Source: Paractinoplanes deccanensis (GTDB lineage Bacteria; Actinomycetota; Actinomycetes; Mycobacteriales; Micromonosporaceae). From it: a stretch of DNA of 64,000 nucleotides. This document shows, piece by piece, positions 8,901-18,319 of this stretch (the first letter of the stretch is position 1; each line of letters begins with the position of its first letter). A model generated the notes under the pieces. That model searched no databases and was not told where the DNA came from. It was given only the letters and a program-made list of their open reading frames with translations. Location of the stretch: contig NZ_BOMI01000134.1 in the NCBI RefSeq assembly GCF_016862115.1, forward strand, positions 1 to 64,000, written 5' to 3'. Both the position numbers and the translations under genes were made by a program.

Positions 8901-10940
8901 CTGCCCGAGGCGATCGACGTGCTCGCCAACGACGACGAGGACCCGAACGGCACGCCCCTGACCCTCTCGATCAGCGCGGCGCCCTCGAACGGCACCGCGG
9001 CGGCCGGACCCGGCCGGAAGATCACGTACACGCCCGGCTCGGGCTTCCACGGCACCGACTCGTTCGACTACACGCTCAGCGACGGCCAGGACACCTCCAC
9101 GGCGACCGTCACGATCGGTGTGGTCAACTCCCCGCCGGTCGCCGGCACCGACGCGGCCGCCACCGACACGGACACCCCGGTGACCGTCGACGTGCTCGCC
9201 AACGACAGCGACCCGAACGGGGACCCGCTGGCGCTGGTGGGCTTCACCGCGGCGGCGCAGGGCACGGTCACCCGCGAGTCCGACGAGACACTGACCTACA
9301 CGCCGGTAAGCGGTTTCTACGGCACGGACGCGTTCACCTACACGATCGAGGACACCGACGGCATGGCCGTCTCGGGGACCGTCACCATCACCGTCCGCAA
9401 CGCGGCGCCGATCGCGGTGGACGACATGTTCGTGGTACGGCCGGCGATCACCACGGTGGTGGACGTGCTCGCGAACGACCACGACCCCAACACCGGCCAA
9501 CTGCTCACGGTCGCCTCGGTGGGCCCGGCCGCCGAGGGCGCGACAGCGCTGGCCCCGGACGGGACGGTCACCTACCGGGCCGACGCGGACTCGCCGGGCG
9601 CGGACGCCTTCGCCTACGTGCTCACTGACGACCTGGGACGCACCGACACGGGCACGGTCCAGATCACTGTCGACTGGCCCCCGGCCGCGGCCGACGACGA
9701 GGTGACGACACCGTCGGGCACCCCGATCGACATCCCCGTGCTGGCCAACGACACCGACCCGGAAGAGCTTCCCCTGACCGTCGACACGGTCGCGACGCCG
9801 GCACACGGCACGGCGACGCTCCTCCCGAACGGCCGGATCCGCTTCCAGCCCGCGGGCGGCTTCGCCGGCGCGGACACGTTCTCGTACGCCATCCGCGACC
9901 AGGCCGGCAACACCGCGAGCGCCCAGATCACCGTGCACGTGAACGCCCCGCTGCCCACGACGCCACCCCCGACCGCCACGCCACCCACGACCACCCCGCC
10001 GACCACCACCCCGACCGGGACCACCACGCCGCCGGCCACCACGGCACCCCCGACCACGCCGCCCGCGACCACCCCTCCGACGACCACGCCGCCGGCGACC
10101 ACGCCACCGACGACCACCACTCCGCCGCCGACAACGCCACCGACCACCACGCCACCCGCGACGACCTCGCCGCCCGTCCCCACCCCGCCGACCACCACGC
10201 CACCCGGGACCACCACGCCACCCGGGACCACCACGCCGCCCGGGACCACCACGCCCACCGGGACCGCCTCGTCGACGGCGCCTCCACCGCCGACAACGCC
10301 ACCGGCCACCACGCCACCGCCGACGACGCGACCGACCACCAGGCCATCGGGGACCACTCCACCGGGGACAACGCCGCCCACCGGTCCCCCTTCGCCGACG
10401 GCCACCACCTCATCGCCGGCCAGGCCGTCCAGCGCAACCGCGACGCCCACCGGGACCAGGCCGTCCACCGGGACCGGACCGCCCAGCTCGCCCGCGCCAC
10501 CCCAGGTGCCCGGCAAGCCCTACAAGCCCTCGGTCCCCGACCGCGTGGCCGCCGCCGAACCGGGCAAGGCCATCGGCATCCTCATGCCCACGACCGACGC
10601 CAACGGCCGCCCCGTCACCGTGCACAAGCTCGGCGCGCCGGCTCACGGCACAGCGGTCCTCAACGCCGACGGCACGGTCACCTACATCCCGGCGCCCGGT
10701 TTCGCCGGGGTCGACAGCTTCACCTACGAGGTGGTCGACGCCGAGGGCAACGTCGCCATGGCCACCATCACCGTCACCGTGGGCAAGCCCGCCCTGCCGC
10801 CCACCGACATCCCGGCCCCCGGCATCCTGCCGCTCCCCGTCACCGGCGACGACATCCCCGCCGTCATCACCGCCGGCGCCATAACGGTCGCGATCGGCGG
10901 CGTCCTCTACTGGGTGGGCGCCCGCCGCCCGACCGACTGA
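5925..10940 (+). CDS. giant secreted cell-wall-anchored protein: DUF11, Ig/cadherin-like repeats, Thr-Pro stalk, LPVTG
   Basis: The 1671-residue protein has a signal peptide (AAAMLLAVAVTLATLVTG). A beta-rich N-terminal domain of about 330 residues follows, then two DUF11-like segments (around 360-470 and 485-605). Next come eight repeats of about 90 residues with the recurring pattern NDxDPN ... YTPxxGFxGxDxFxYT, typical of bacterial Ig/cadherin-like stacks. A Thr/Pro stalk spans roughly 1343-1528, and a ninth repeat follows it. The sorting signal is LPVTG at 1637-1641, then a hydrophobic helix and the tail GARRPTD. The protein is probably a sortase-linked surface adhesin or structural fibre. 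The GTG 5925 start lacks a clear Shine-Dalgarno; ATG 5949 is possible. No sortase gene is in the window. Confidence 0.88.
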   Translation: MTIVRGPRMAAAMLLAVAVTLATLVTGRAGAAISTPFTTRFDVNANGAVLLRGNANLTCPVLALGCTSARTGSGVTGTLLNDNGYTMTNTDTDGDASSTFNDSSSTVTLPAGSTVLFAGLYWGADTTLGTGGFPAPSAANKNKVQFRTPAGTAWTAITADDVYSATSGGSYQGFADVTSLVAGAGNGTYSVANIQAGTGADRYAGWALVIAYGNPAEPMRSLRVYDGFGSITSADVNIPVTGFETPHSGTVHAQVGAVAYEGDLGTTGDSLELNGRALSDAANPATNAFNSTVSENGAIVGGRDPNYRNLLGFDIDQYDASGVLANGAKQAKLTMSTSGDAYYPGVITITIDLYAPRITTTMTGTDVNGGDLLQGDEIEYRIVVRNEGSDTADGVRLSDPIPTYTTYVPGSATGGGVYAAGVVTFDLGSIPYLGTTTVTFRVRVALDTPPQYAIANLVSVTYTGRTTNVSVAAVGGTLASTVQQPAVDLAAGLAVSPADVQRAAPGTVSYPATVTNRGPDVEPAARAELTLPAGVSPGTLPAGCTAAGQVVTCAVGPLVSGSSETVTVPAVVTSGAANAATATLRVLGSGRDTSSANDTATATLRVNSPPVAVADTAATGPGTPVTFAVRDNDTDPEDPNTSFTVTITGQPAHGSAVVLADNTVRYTPVHGWSGADSFQYTISDGHGGTATGTATVTTANAPPVANTDITSTRPATPVTLLVLANDTDPNPGDTLHVSSLGAVTPSSAGTVSRIGDLVTFQPSWSFSGRAAFTYVVDDGHGGQATGQAYVDVENAAPTAADDHASTPYLTDILVNVLGNDRDPNLADTIRVTTVGTPGAGTATAEPGGIRYRPPAGFSGVATFTYEIADNGGLTSTATVTVTVGNAPPVAADRSATTPYGTAVVINVLSYATDPNTTDTLAVTGTTDPPNGSVARNPDGTLTYTPDARFSGTDTFDYTVGDNRGGTDTARVTVTVANGVPVARDDSVTVRTNLPEAIDVLANDDEDPNGTPLTLSISAAPSNGTAAAGPGRKITYTPGSGFHGTDSFDYTLSDGQDTSTATVTIGVVNSPPVAGTDAAATDTDTPVTVDVLANDSDPNGDPLALVGFTAAAQGTVTRESDETLTYTPVSGFYGTDAFTYTIEDTDGMAVSGTVTITVRNAAPIAVDDMFVVRPAITTVVDVLANDHDPNTGQLLTVASVGPAAEGATALAPDGTVTYRADADSPGADAFAYVLTDDLGRTDTGTVQITVDWPPAAADDEVTTPSGTPIDIPVLANDTDPEELPLTVDTVATPAHGTATLLPNGRIRFQPAGGFAGADTFSYAIRDQAGNTASAQITVHVNAPLPTTPPPTATPPTTTPPTTTPTGTTTPPATTAPPTTPPATTPPTTTPPATTPPTTTTPPPTTPPTTTPPATTSPPVPTPPTTTPPGTTTPPGTTTPPGTTTPTGTASSTAPPPPTTPPATTPPPTTRPTTRPSGTTPPGTTPPTGPPSPTATTSSPARPSSATATPTGTRPSTGTGPPSSPAPPQVPGKPYKPSVPDRVAAAEPGKAIGILMPTTDANGRPVTVHKLGAPAHGTAVLNADGTVTYIPAPGFAGVDSFTYEVVDAEGNVAMATITVTVGKPALPPTDIPAPGILPLPVTGDDIPAVITAGAITVAIGGVLYWVGARRPTD
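9948..10510 (+). repeat. Thr-Pro-rich stalk repeat tract
   Basis: Low-complexity coding repeats of the type (A/P/G)TTPP alternate with short proline runs. They include three nearly identical 18-base units encoding TPPGTT around 10190-10250. The tract encodes an extended, probably glycosylated stalk between repeats eight and nine of the surface protein. Confidence 0.85.
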
Positions 10941-10972
10941 CACCCGGCCCGCGGTCCCCGGGAAAGGCGAAA

Positions 10973-10998
10973 GGCGGGCCCGCCGAAGCGGACCCGCC
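10973..10998. terminator. bidirectional hairpin terminator
   Basis: An 11-bp stem with one mismatch closes a CGAA loop. It lies in the 73-base gap between the convergent surface-protein and groEL genes. No U-tract follows, as is usual in high-GC actinomycetes. Confidence 0.65.
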
Positions 10999-11013
10999 AA
11001 TCTAAGACTGGAC

Positions 11014-12636
<1,623 letters not shown>

Positions 12637-12828
12637 ACGGCTTTGTCCTCCTGGACATACGCGGTGCCGGGCCGCTTGGCCCCGCCCTCCGCACGTTGCG
12701 GAACTCTGCGGACGTCACCACCTGGCGTCGTGACGTCCTCAGGCCGAGCCGGATAGCCCGCGACGACCGGCCCCGTGGCCCCGCGCCGATGGCGACGCCG
12801 TGCCCGAGACCCCACCGTCCCGACCTGC

Positions 12829-12855
12829 TTGGCACTCACCACTAGCGAGTGCCAA
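12829..12855 (-). promoter_or_regulatory. CIRCE element 1 (HrcA operator)
   Basis: A perfect inverted repeat reads TTGGCACTC, then a 9-base spacer, then GAGTGCCAA. This matches the CIRCE consensus TTAGCACTC-N9-GAGTGCTAA. It lies about 190 bases upstream of groEL. Confidence 0.92.
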
Positions 12856-12863
12856 TGACTTGT

Positions 12864-12890
12864 TTAGCACTCTCGGGTGGCGAGTGCAAG
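12864..12890 (-). promoter_or_regulatory. CIRCE element 2 (HrcA operator)
   Basis: TTAGCACTC, a 9-base spacer and GAGTGCAAG give a second CIRCE copy with two mismatches in the right arm. It starts 8 bases from the first copy, so the groEL promoter probably carries paired HrcA sites. Confidence 0.88.
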
Positions 12891-12901
12891 GAGTCCCAGG
12901 T

Positions 12902-13801
12902 TTACCTAAGCCACTCCTCAGGAGCTTTCAGCTCAGCGCGCAACGACCCGCTGGTCACCGGCGCTTCCCGGCGGCGCGCCTGGGCGTATGTGACCAGGGC
13001 GCCGACCGCCCACACCTGAACCGCGAGCACCGCGACGGCCGTCGCGGCGACCCCGCCGACCAGCTCGTCGGCCACCAGCGGCAGCACCGCGGCCAGCGCC
13101 GAGCAACCGAGGAGCCCGGCCAGCGGCGCCCGGGCGAGCAGATGCCGCGAACGCCGCACCCCATGACCGCGTTCGATCAGCAGCCCGCACCCGAACACCC
13201 CGGCGAGGGTCATCAGCCCCGTGGAGGCCACCGCGGCCACCGCCGGCACCGTGACGAGCGCCAGCCCGCCGGTCACCAGCCCCACGACGGCGAACCACAG
13301 CCACAGCGCGCGCAGCCTGTCCCGTACCGACGCCCAGACCTCCCGCGGCCGCGGCCGCACCCCGTCGGCGGCGGACGGCACGACCACGCCGACCGCCCCC
13401 GCCAGGCAGACCACCAGCGGCAGCGCCGACACTGTCAGATAAGCCACCCACATGAGCGGAAGCAGCAGCAGCCCGAACCCACCCGCCAGGTCGAAGAGCG
13501 CCGGCGCCGCGATCACCGTGTCGTCGAGCCGCCCCACGAAGAAGTGCATCGGCAGCGCCGCCAGCGCCATCACGGGCAGCAACCCGAGCCCGTCGCGCAC
13601 CAGAGCCGCGCCCACCCGGCCGGCCCAGCCCCGCAGCCCCGACCCGGCCGCCGGCACCAGCGGGTCGACGACCCCCGGAATCACCGGATCGGGTGCCCCG
13701 CCACGCGGCAGCTCCGCGGTCCGCGACTCGGGGTCGAAGGGGTCGGCGGCCACCACCACCGGGCCTTCGACCATGTGCATGGCGCCCTCGACCTGATCCA
13801 T
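12902..13801 (-). CDS. multi-pass membrane protein of unknown function
   Basis: The 299-residue product has a cytoplasmic start of about 60 residues (MDQVEGAMHMVEGP) followed by six or seven hydrophobic segments, for example LGLLPVMALAALPMHFF and FGLLLLPLMWVAYLTVSALPL. The start is ATG 13801, with AAGG 6 bases upstream. It shows no transporter, enzyme or receptor motif that I recognise. The C-terminus (LRAELKAPEEWLR) is charged. It is divergent from the acetyltransferase at 13910, and its 3' end lies 12 bases from the CIRCE sites of groEL, on the same strand, so read-through into groEL is possible. Confidence 0.7.
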   Translation of the reverse strand: MDQVEGAMHMVEGPVVVAADPFDPESRTAELPRGGAPDPVIPGVVDPLVPAAGSGLRGWAGRVGAALVRDGLGLLPVMALAALPMHFFVGRLDDTVIAAPALFDLAGGFGLLLLPLMWVAYLTVSALPLVVCLAGAVGVVVPSAADGVRPRPREVWASVRDRLRALWLWFAVVGLVTGGLALVTVPAVAAVASTGLMTLAGVFGCGLLIERGHGVRRSRHLLARAPLAGLLGCSALAAVLPLVADELVGGVAATAVAVLAVQVWAVGALVTYAQARRREAPVTSGSLRAELKAPEEWLR

Positions 13802-13909
13802 CGAGACACCTTGCACCAGCACCACCCCGGGCCGCCACCCGCGCGACACGCTCGTCCGATTCCGGGCAACAGGTTGCCGCGGGCATGGTCTCGGGGTAGT
13901 CAGGACGGC

Positions 13910-14419
13910 ATGGACAGCTGGAGCGTGCACCGGGTCACCGTCGACGACGCGGCGCGGATGCGGGCCCTCCGGCTCGAGATGCTCGCCGACGCCCCGCTCG
14001 CCTTCCTCGAGACGCTCGCCCAGGCGGCTGCCCGGTCGCACGAGGGCTACCGGCAGCGCATCGCCCAGGCGGCGGCCGGGCCCGAGCTGGCCCAGTTCGT
14101 CGCCGATCCCGGCCCCGGCAAGCGGCTCATCGGTCACGCCGGCGGCACGGTCACCCACGAGTCGTCGGCCGAGACGGTCATCTTCGCCGTCTACGTCACT
14201 CCGGCGTACCGCGGTGGCAAGGTCCTGGCCGAGCTCGCCGAGGCGGTCTTCGACTGGTCGCGCGCCGCCGGGCGGCGTCGCGCGATGCTCGAGGTGGTCG
14301 TCGGCAACGAGCGCGCCGTGCGGGCGTACGAGAAGCTGGGGTTCGAAGACACCGGCGAGCGCGTGCCGCACCCCGTGTTGCCGGCGCTGACCGAGTTGCG
14401 CATGCGACGGCGGATCTGA
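13910..14419 (+). CDS. GNAT-family N-acetyltransferase
   Basis: The 169-residue protein begins MDSWSVHRVTVDDAARMRALRLEML, a typical GNAT strand and helix. It has the acetyl-CoA region VYVTPAYRGGKVLAEL (motif A, Q/RxxGxG-like) and the C-terminal NERAVRAYEKLGFEDTGER. The substrate is unknown; the PLAFLET sequence near residue 35 is common in small-molecule GNATs. Its stop shares one base with the start of the next gene (TGATG), so the two are probably co-transcribed and translationally coupled. Confidence 0.87.
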   Translation: MDSWSVHRVTVDDAARMRALRLEMLADAPLAFLETLAQAAARSHEGYRQRIAQAAAGPELAQFVADPGPGKRLIGHAGGTVTHESSAETVIFAVYVTPAYRGGKVLAELAEAVFDWSRAAGRRRAMLEVVVGNERAVRAYEKLGFEDTGERVPHPVLPALTELRMRRRI

Positions 14420-14886
14420 TGGCGCGGCGGCATGTGGCGCGCTCGATCGTCACCGCGGTGAACGGCACCACGGCGGTCGGCCTGCTCGTCGCGAAGCTCG
14501 GCGGCGCCAAGCTGCGCCGCGGGCGCAACGGCGTGCTGATCGCCGAGGGTTACCGCCTGCCCGTGCCGCCCGCGACCTGCTTCACCGTCGGCTCGGTCAT
14601 CATGACCAGGCGCACCGCCGAGTGGCTGCTCTCCGACGAGAAGGCGGCCCTCTTCGGCCACGAGAGCAACCACGCCACGCAGTACGCGGTGCTGGGCCCG
14701 CTGTTCTGGCCGGCCTACTGGCTGGCGTGCGGTTATTCGTACGCGGTCGCCCGCCACTACGGCACCCGCAACATCTTCGAGCGGATGGCCGGCCTGGAGT
14801 CGGGCGGCTACCGGCGGCACGTCAGGCCAGGGTCCGCTGCCACTGGACGACCGTCTCCACCTCCCGGAAGCCCATCGCGCGGTTGA
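14419..14886 (+). CDS. small HExxH-like protein (HESNHATQY), function unknown
   Basis: The 155-residue protein carries GHESNHATQYAVLGPLFWPAYW around residue 80: a His-Glu-x-x-His-like metal site followed by a hydrophobic stretch. Earlier segments NGTTAVGLLVAKLGGAKLRRGRNGVLI and FTVGSVIMTRR, and the later RNIFERMAGLESGGY, look conserved and resemble an uncharacterised actinobacterial family. The last 20 residues (after GGYRRHV) run antisense into the neighbouring acetyltransferase and look non-conserved. It is coupled to the GNAT gene upstream. It could be a membrane-associated metalloprotein; peptidase activity is not established. Confidence 0.65.
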   Translation: MARRHVARSIVTAVNGTTAVGLLVAKLGGAKLRRGRNGVLIAEGYRLPVPPATCFTVGSVIMTRRTAEWLLSDEKAALFGHESNHATQYAVLGPLFWPAYWLACGYSYAVARHYGTRNIFERMAGLESGGYRRHVRPGSAATGRPSPPPGSPSRG

Positions 14887-15823
14887 TCCGCAGCATGTGC
14901 TCGTTGGCCGCCGCGTTGAACGTGTCGATGACCTCGAGCCCCGGCTGCTCCGCGCGGACGTACCGCAGGTTTTCGATCTTGACCAGCAGGCCGAGCCGGT
15001 GGCCGCGGTGGTCCGGGTCGACCAGCGTGATGTTCTGCCACGCCTGCCGCGGCGCGGCCGGCTCGACGGCGATCGCCGTCCACGCCACCAGCCGGTCACC
15101 CCGCAGCGCCCCGGTGTTGTAGCTCATGCGCCCGCGCGCGATGCGCGCCAGCTCGCTCTGGCGGACCCGCTCCGCGTCGACCTTCTCCGGCTCGATCGAC
15201 AGGTCGCCGACCGGAGCGTCCGCGTTCAGCCGGCCGTCCAGGTAGGCGACGTCGTCGATGATCTCGTCGGGCGGCACCCCGGTCCACCGGACGAGCCGGT
15301 ATCCGCCCGAGTGGGCGAGGGCGTCGGCGTGCAGCCGGCCCAGCAGCGCATCGTCGGCCGTCCGCACGTCGAGACGGCTGCGAAGCTCCTCGAGGCCGGG
15401 CTTGGCACCCATCGCCGTGGCGAACGCGCCGCCGTCGGGATGCCGCTGCACGGATCCGCCGATCAGATGGCGGCGGCCGAGGGCCCGCGTGCGCTCGGCA
15501 GCAAGGTCGAACAGCGCCCGCCCGACCCCGTGCCGCCGCGCCTCCGGCAGCACGCTCATCTCGATCATCACGGTGTCGAGGTTGTCGTCCTGCGCGATGG
15601 CCAGGTTCATCCGACCGACCGGCGCGCCGTCCAGGAACCCGAGGTAGCGCTCGTGGCCGTAGCCCGGCCATCCGGTCGTCAGGAACGCCCGGAAGTCGTC
15701 GAGCGTCGAGAACGGCACATCGGGCTGGTCGTACGCCTGACACGTCCGCGCGATCTCGTACGCCGCCTCGACAGCGTCGCCCAGCTCCTCGATACGTACT
15801 CGGGTCACAGGTTGTGCTGCCAT
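14822..15823 (-). CDS. double-GNAT-domain acetyltransferase, copy 2 of a tandem pair
   Basis: The 333-residue protein has two GNAT folds. The N-terminal one has VLPEARRHGVGRALFDLAAE (motif A) near residue 95. The C-terminal one has LVDPDHRGHRLGLLVKIENL and ends in TFNAAANEHMLRINRAMGFRE. It is a clear paralogue of the gene immediately upstream, and the two reading frames overlap by 19 bases. The architecture resembles mycothiol-synthase-like bidomain GNATs, but the substrate is unknown. The 3' end overlaps the convergent HExxH-like gene by 65 bases. Confidence 0.86.
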   Translation of the reverse strand: MAAQPVTRVRIEELGDAVEAAYEIARTCQAYDQPDVPFSTLDDFRAFLTTGWPGYGHERYLGFLDGAPVGRMNLAIAQDDNLDTVMIEMSVLPEARRHGVGRALFDLAAERTRALGRRHLIGGSVQRHPDGGAFATAMGAKPGLEELRSRLDVRTADDALLGRLHADALAHSGGYRLVRWTGVPPDEIIDDVAYLDGRLNADAPVGDLSIEPEKVDAERVRQSELARIARGRMSYNTGALRGDRLVAWTAIAVEPAAPRQAWQNITLVDPDHRGHRLGLLVKIENLRYVRAEQPGLEVIDTFNAAANEHMLRINRAMGFREVETVVQWQRTLA

Positions 15824-16782
15824 TCCGTCCAGATGTCGACCGCCCGGAAGCCGATGGCCCGGTTGATCCGCAACATGTACTCGTTCTGCGAGGCGTTGAA
15901 CGTGTCGATCGCCTCGATGCCGGGCCGGTTACGCCGGATGTTGTCCAGGTTCGCGAGTTTCACCAGCATGCCGAGCCGGTGCCCGCGATGCTCCGGGTCG
16001 ACCAGCGTGGTCTGCTGCCACGCCTGTTGCGGCAGGTCGCGCTCGCCCGCGATGGTCGTCCAGGCCACCAGCCGGTCGCCCCGCAACGCGCCGGCGCAGT
16101 AGCTGACCCGGCCCCTCTTCTCGCGCGCCTCCTGGTCCCTGCGGAGCCGGTCGGCGTCGATCTTCTCGGGCTCCCACGCCATGTCGCCGGTGGGCGCGTC
16201 GGCCATCAGCCGGCTCTCGAGGTAGGCGACGTCGTCGATGATGTCGTCGGGCGGCACGCCGAGCCAGTCGATCACGCGGTAGCCCTCGGCGTACGGCAGC
16301 GCCTCCGCACGCAGCTCGTCGAGGTGGGCCGTGTCGGCCTGGGTCAGGTCGAGCCGGCTGCGCGTGTCCTCGAGGCCCGCCACCGCACCCATGGCCGTGG
16401 CGAACGCCGCGCCGTCGGGGAACCTGTCCACGGTGGCGCCCATGACGTGCTTGCGGCCGTGCTCGGCGGCGCGGTCGAGCACCAGGGCGTACAGGGCGCG
16501 GCCCACGCCCTTGCGGCGATGCTCGGGCAGCACCTCGAGCTCGACCTCGACGTTGGCGAGGTTGTCCAGCTGGAACAGCCGCAGCTCGAGGAAGCCCGCC
16601 GGCTCACCGTCCAGCCGCCCGATATATCGCTCGAACTCGTGACCGGGTGGTGGATTGTCGATCGTGGCGATGAAGTTCGCTTTTGTCCCGAAGGGAATGT
16701 CGGGCACGTCGTGCTTCTGCACGGCCGACCGGATCTCGTAGGCGGTCTCGTGAGAATCAAGAGGCTCGATGGAAACGCGCAT
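15805..16782 (-). CDS. double-GNAT-domain acetyltransferase, copy 1 of a tandem pair
   Basis: The 325-residue protein is the first gene of the duplicated pair. It begins MRVSIEPLDSHETAYEIRSAV. The N-domain motif is VLPEHRRKGVGRALYALVLD and the C-domain motif is LVDPEHRGHRLGMLVKLANL, followed by TFNASQNEYMLRINRAIGFRA. These segments align almost residue for residue with the downstream copy. ATG 16782 is used; an upstream in-frame extension has no family similarity. Divergence between the copies, mainly in the N-domain and central linker, suggests they acetylate different substrates. Confidence 0.86.
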   Translation of the reverse strand: MRVSIEPLDSHETAYEIRSAVQKHDVPDIPFGTKANFIATIDNPPPGHEFERYIGRLDGEPAGFLELRLFQLDNLANVEVELEVLPEHRRKGVGRALYALVLDRAAEHGRKHVMGATVDRFPDGAAFATAMGAVAGLEDTRSRLDLTQADTAHLDELRAEALPYAEGYRVIDWLGVPPDDIIDDVAYLESRLMADAPTGDMAWEPEKIDADRLRRDQEAREKRGRVSYCAGALRGDRLVAWTTIAGERDLPQQAWQQTTLVDPEHRGHRLGMLVKLANLDNIRRNRPGIEAIDTFNASQNEYMLRINRAIGFRAVDIWTEWQHNL

Positions 16783-17024
16783 GGCCGCCACCCTGCCCGG
16801 TGACGGCCATGAACGCGAACGAATTTGGTCGGGAGAACGGACGCACACCGCCTCCGGCAGTGGGTCGTTGGGTCCCTCGAGAGATTGTCGCCAAGCTCGA
16901 GAGTGAGGGTCCGCGTACGGCGTCGCGCCCTCCCGCAGAGAGCATCCTGCCGACCCTGTGATCGGTTCGCAAGTCCTCTCGCGATGGATTTCTCACTTGG
17001 TGGCAGATAGCCGACTACACAGCG
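16783..17024. other. intergenic stretch, no gene seen
   Basis: There are 242 bases between the acetyltransferase pair and the MetM/ThrC-like gene. I looked here for a small sulfur-carrier gene (ThiS/MoaD fold ending Gly-Gly), expected if metO followed metM, and saw none in any frame. Confidence 0.6.
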
Positions 17025-18311
17025 TCATCCGAGCAGGCCGGCCTCGCGTGCTCCCTTGAGCGACGGCTTGATCGTGTGCGTCGGCCCGACCTGGCCGGCG
17101 ACCGCGTCGAGCGTCTTGAGACCCTCGCCGGTGTTGTAGACGACGGTCTCCTTCTCGGGGTCGAGCTTGCCGCTCTCGACCAGCTTCTTGAGTACGGCGA
17201 CCGTCGTGCCGCCCGCGGTCTCGGCGAAGATGCCGGTCGTCTCGGCCAGCAGCCGGATGCCCGCGCGGATCTCCTCGTCGTCCGCGTAGTCCATCCAGCC
17301 GCCGGTGCGCTTGACGGCCTCGATCGCGTACGCCCCCGCGGCCGGGTCGCCGATGTTCAGCGACTTCGCGATGCCGGTCGGCTTCACCGGGACGATCTCG
17401 TCGGTGCCGTTGTGCAGCGCGGTGGCGATCGGGTTGCAGCCGGCGGACTGCGCGCCGAAGACCGTCCAGCCGCCCTCGGGCGCCTCGGCCAGGCCGATCT
17501 CGACGAGCTCGCTGAACGCCTTGTCCACCTTGGTCAGCAGCTCACCGGAGGCCATCGGGATCACCACCTGTGCGGGGATGCGCCAGCCCAGCTGCTCGGC
17601 CACCTCGTACCCCAGGGTCTTGGAGCCCTCGGCGTAGAACGGGCGCACGTTGACGTTGACGAACGCCGTGTCCTCGAACTCGTCGGTCTCGACCAGCTCG
17701 CCGCAGAGCCGGTTCACGTCGTCGTACGACCCCTCGATCGCCACCAGGTCACCGCCGTACACCGCGGTGGTGATGACCTTGCCCTGCTCCAGGTCGTACG
17801 GGATGAAGACGATGCTCGGCGCACCGGCCCGGGCCGCGTGCGCGGCGACCGAGTTGGCCAGGTTGCCGGTGGACGCGCAGGCGAACCGGGTGAACCCGAG
17901 CCCGCGGGCGGCCGTGAGCGCGACCGAGACGACCCGGTCCTTGAACGAGTGGGTCGGGTTGGCCGAGTCGTCCTTGACGTGGAGCGGAGCGCGCAGCCCC
18001 ACCGCGGCGGCGAGCGCCGGCGCGCTGACCAGCGGCGTCAGCCCCGGGTCGAGCGTCACCCGGGTCGCCGGGTCCTGGCCGGCGGGCAGCAGCGCCGCGT
18101 ACCGCCAGATGTTCTGCGGGCCCGACTCGATGTCGGCCCGGGTCACCCGCGCGAGCGCCGCCTGGTCGTACGCGACCTCGAGCGGGCCGAAACACTCGTA
18201 ACACGCGTGCTGCGCGACCAGCGGGTATTCCGCACCGCACGCACGGCACACGAGACCCTTGGCGGGCGAGGTGGTGGTGGTAGCGCTGGGTGCACTGACG
18301 GTAGACGTCAT
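17025..18311 (-). CDS. threonine synthase-family PLP enzyme; probably MetM (O-phosphohomoserine to homocysteine)
   Basis: The 428-residue protein has an N-terminal zinc-ribbon-like region (Cys22, 25, 37, 40; CxxC-x11-CxxC). The PLP lysine motif SFKDR is at Lys124, and STGNLANS and a C-terminal NTGEGLKTLDA follow. These mark the COG0498 threonine synthase family, which acts on O-phospho-L-homoserine. A SAM-I riboswitch ends directly at its ribosome site, which fits methionine rather than threonine synthesis. Streptomyces MetM is a ThrC homologue that makes homocysteine from O-phosphohomoserine with the sulfur carrier MetO. I infer MetM here; ordinary ThrC remains possible because no metO is adjacent. 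AGGGAAGG precedes ATG 18311 by 5 bases. Confidence 0.88.
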   Translation of the reverse strand: MTSTVSAPSATTTTSPAKGLVCRACGAEYPLVAQHACYECFGPLEVAYDQAALARVTRADIESGPQNIWRYAALLPAGQDPATRVTLDPGLTPLVSAPALAAAVGLRAPLHVKDDSANPTHSFKDRVVSVALTAARGLGFTRFACASTGNLANSVAAHAARAGAPSIVFIPYDLEQGKVITTAVYGGDLVAIEGSYDDVNRLCGELVETDEFEDTAFVNVNVRPFYAEGSKTLGYEVAEQLGWRIPAQVVIPMASGELLTKVDKAFSELVEIGLAEAPEGGWTVFGAQSAGCNPIATALHNGTDEIVPVKPTGIAKSLNIGDPAAGAYAIEAVKRTGGWMDYADDEEIRAGIRLLAETTGIFAETAGGTTVAVLKKLVESGKLDPEKETVVYNTGEGLKTLDAVAGQVGPTHTIKPSLKGAREAGLLG

Positions 18312-18319
18312 CGAGGCCT

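Noticed and set aside
5898..9938. 1346-residue minus-strand open frame opposite the surface protein
   Set aside because: The repeat-rich Asp/Val/Thr coding sequence of the surface protein keeps the antisense frame open; the product is Arg/Gly/Val-rich and has no domain.
12800..13909. Plus-strand extension of the GNAT gene across the membrane-protein gene
   Set aside because: Translation upstream of ATG 13910 is His/Arg/Pro-rich antisense sequence; the GNAT fold begins at MDSWSVHR.
16757..16996. 79-residue minus-strand frame considered as a metO sulfur-carrier gene
   Set aside because: It has no ThiS/MoaD pattern and no C-terminal Gly-Gly.
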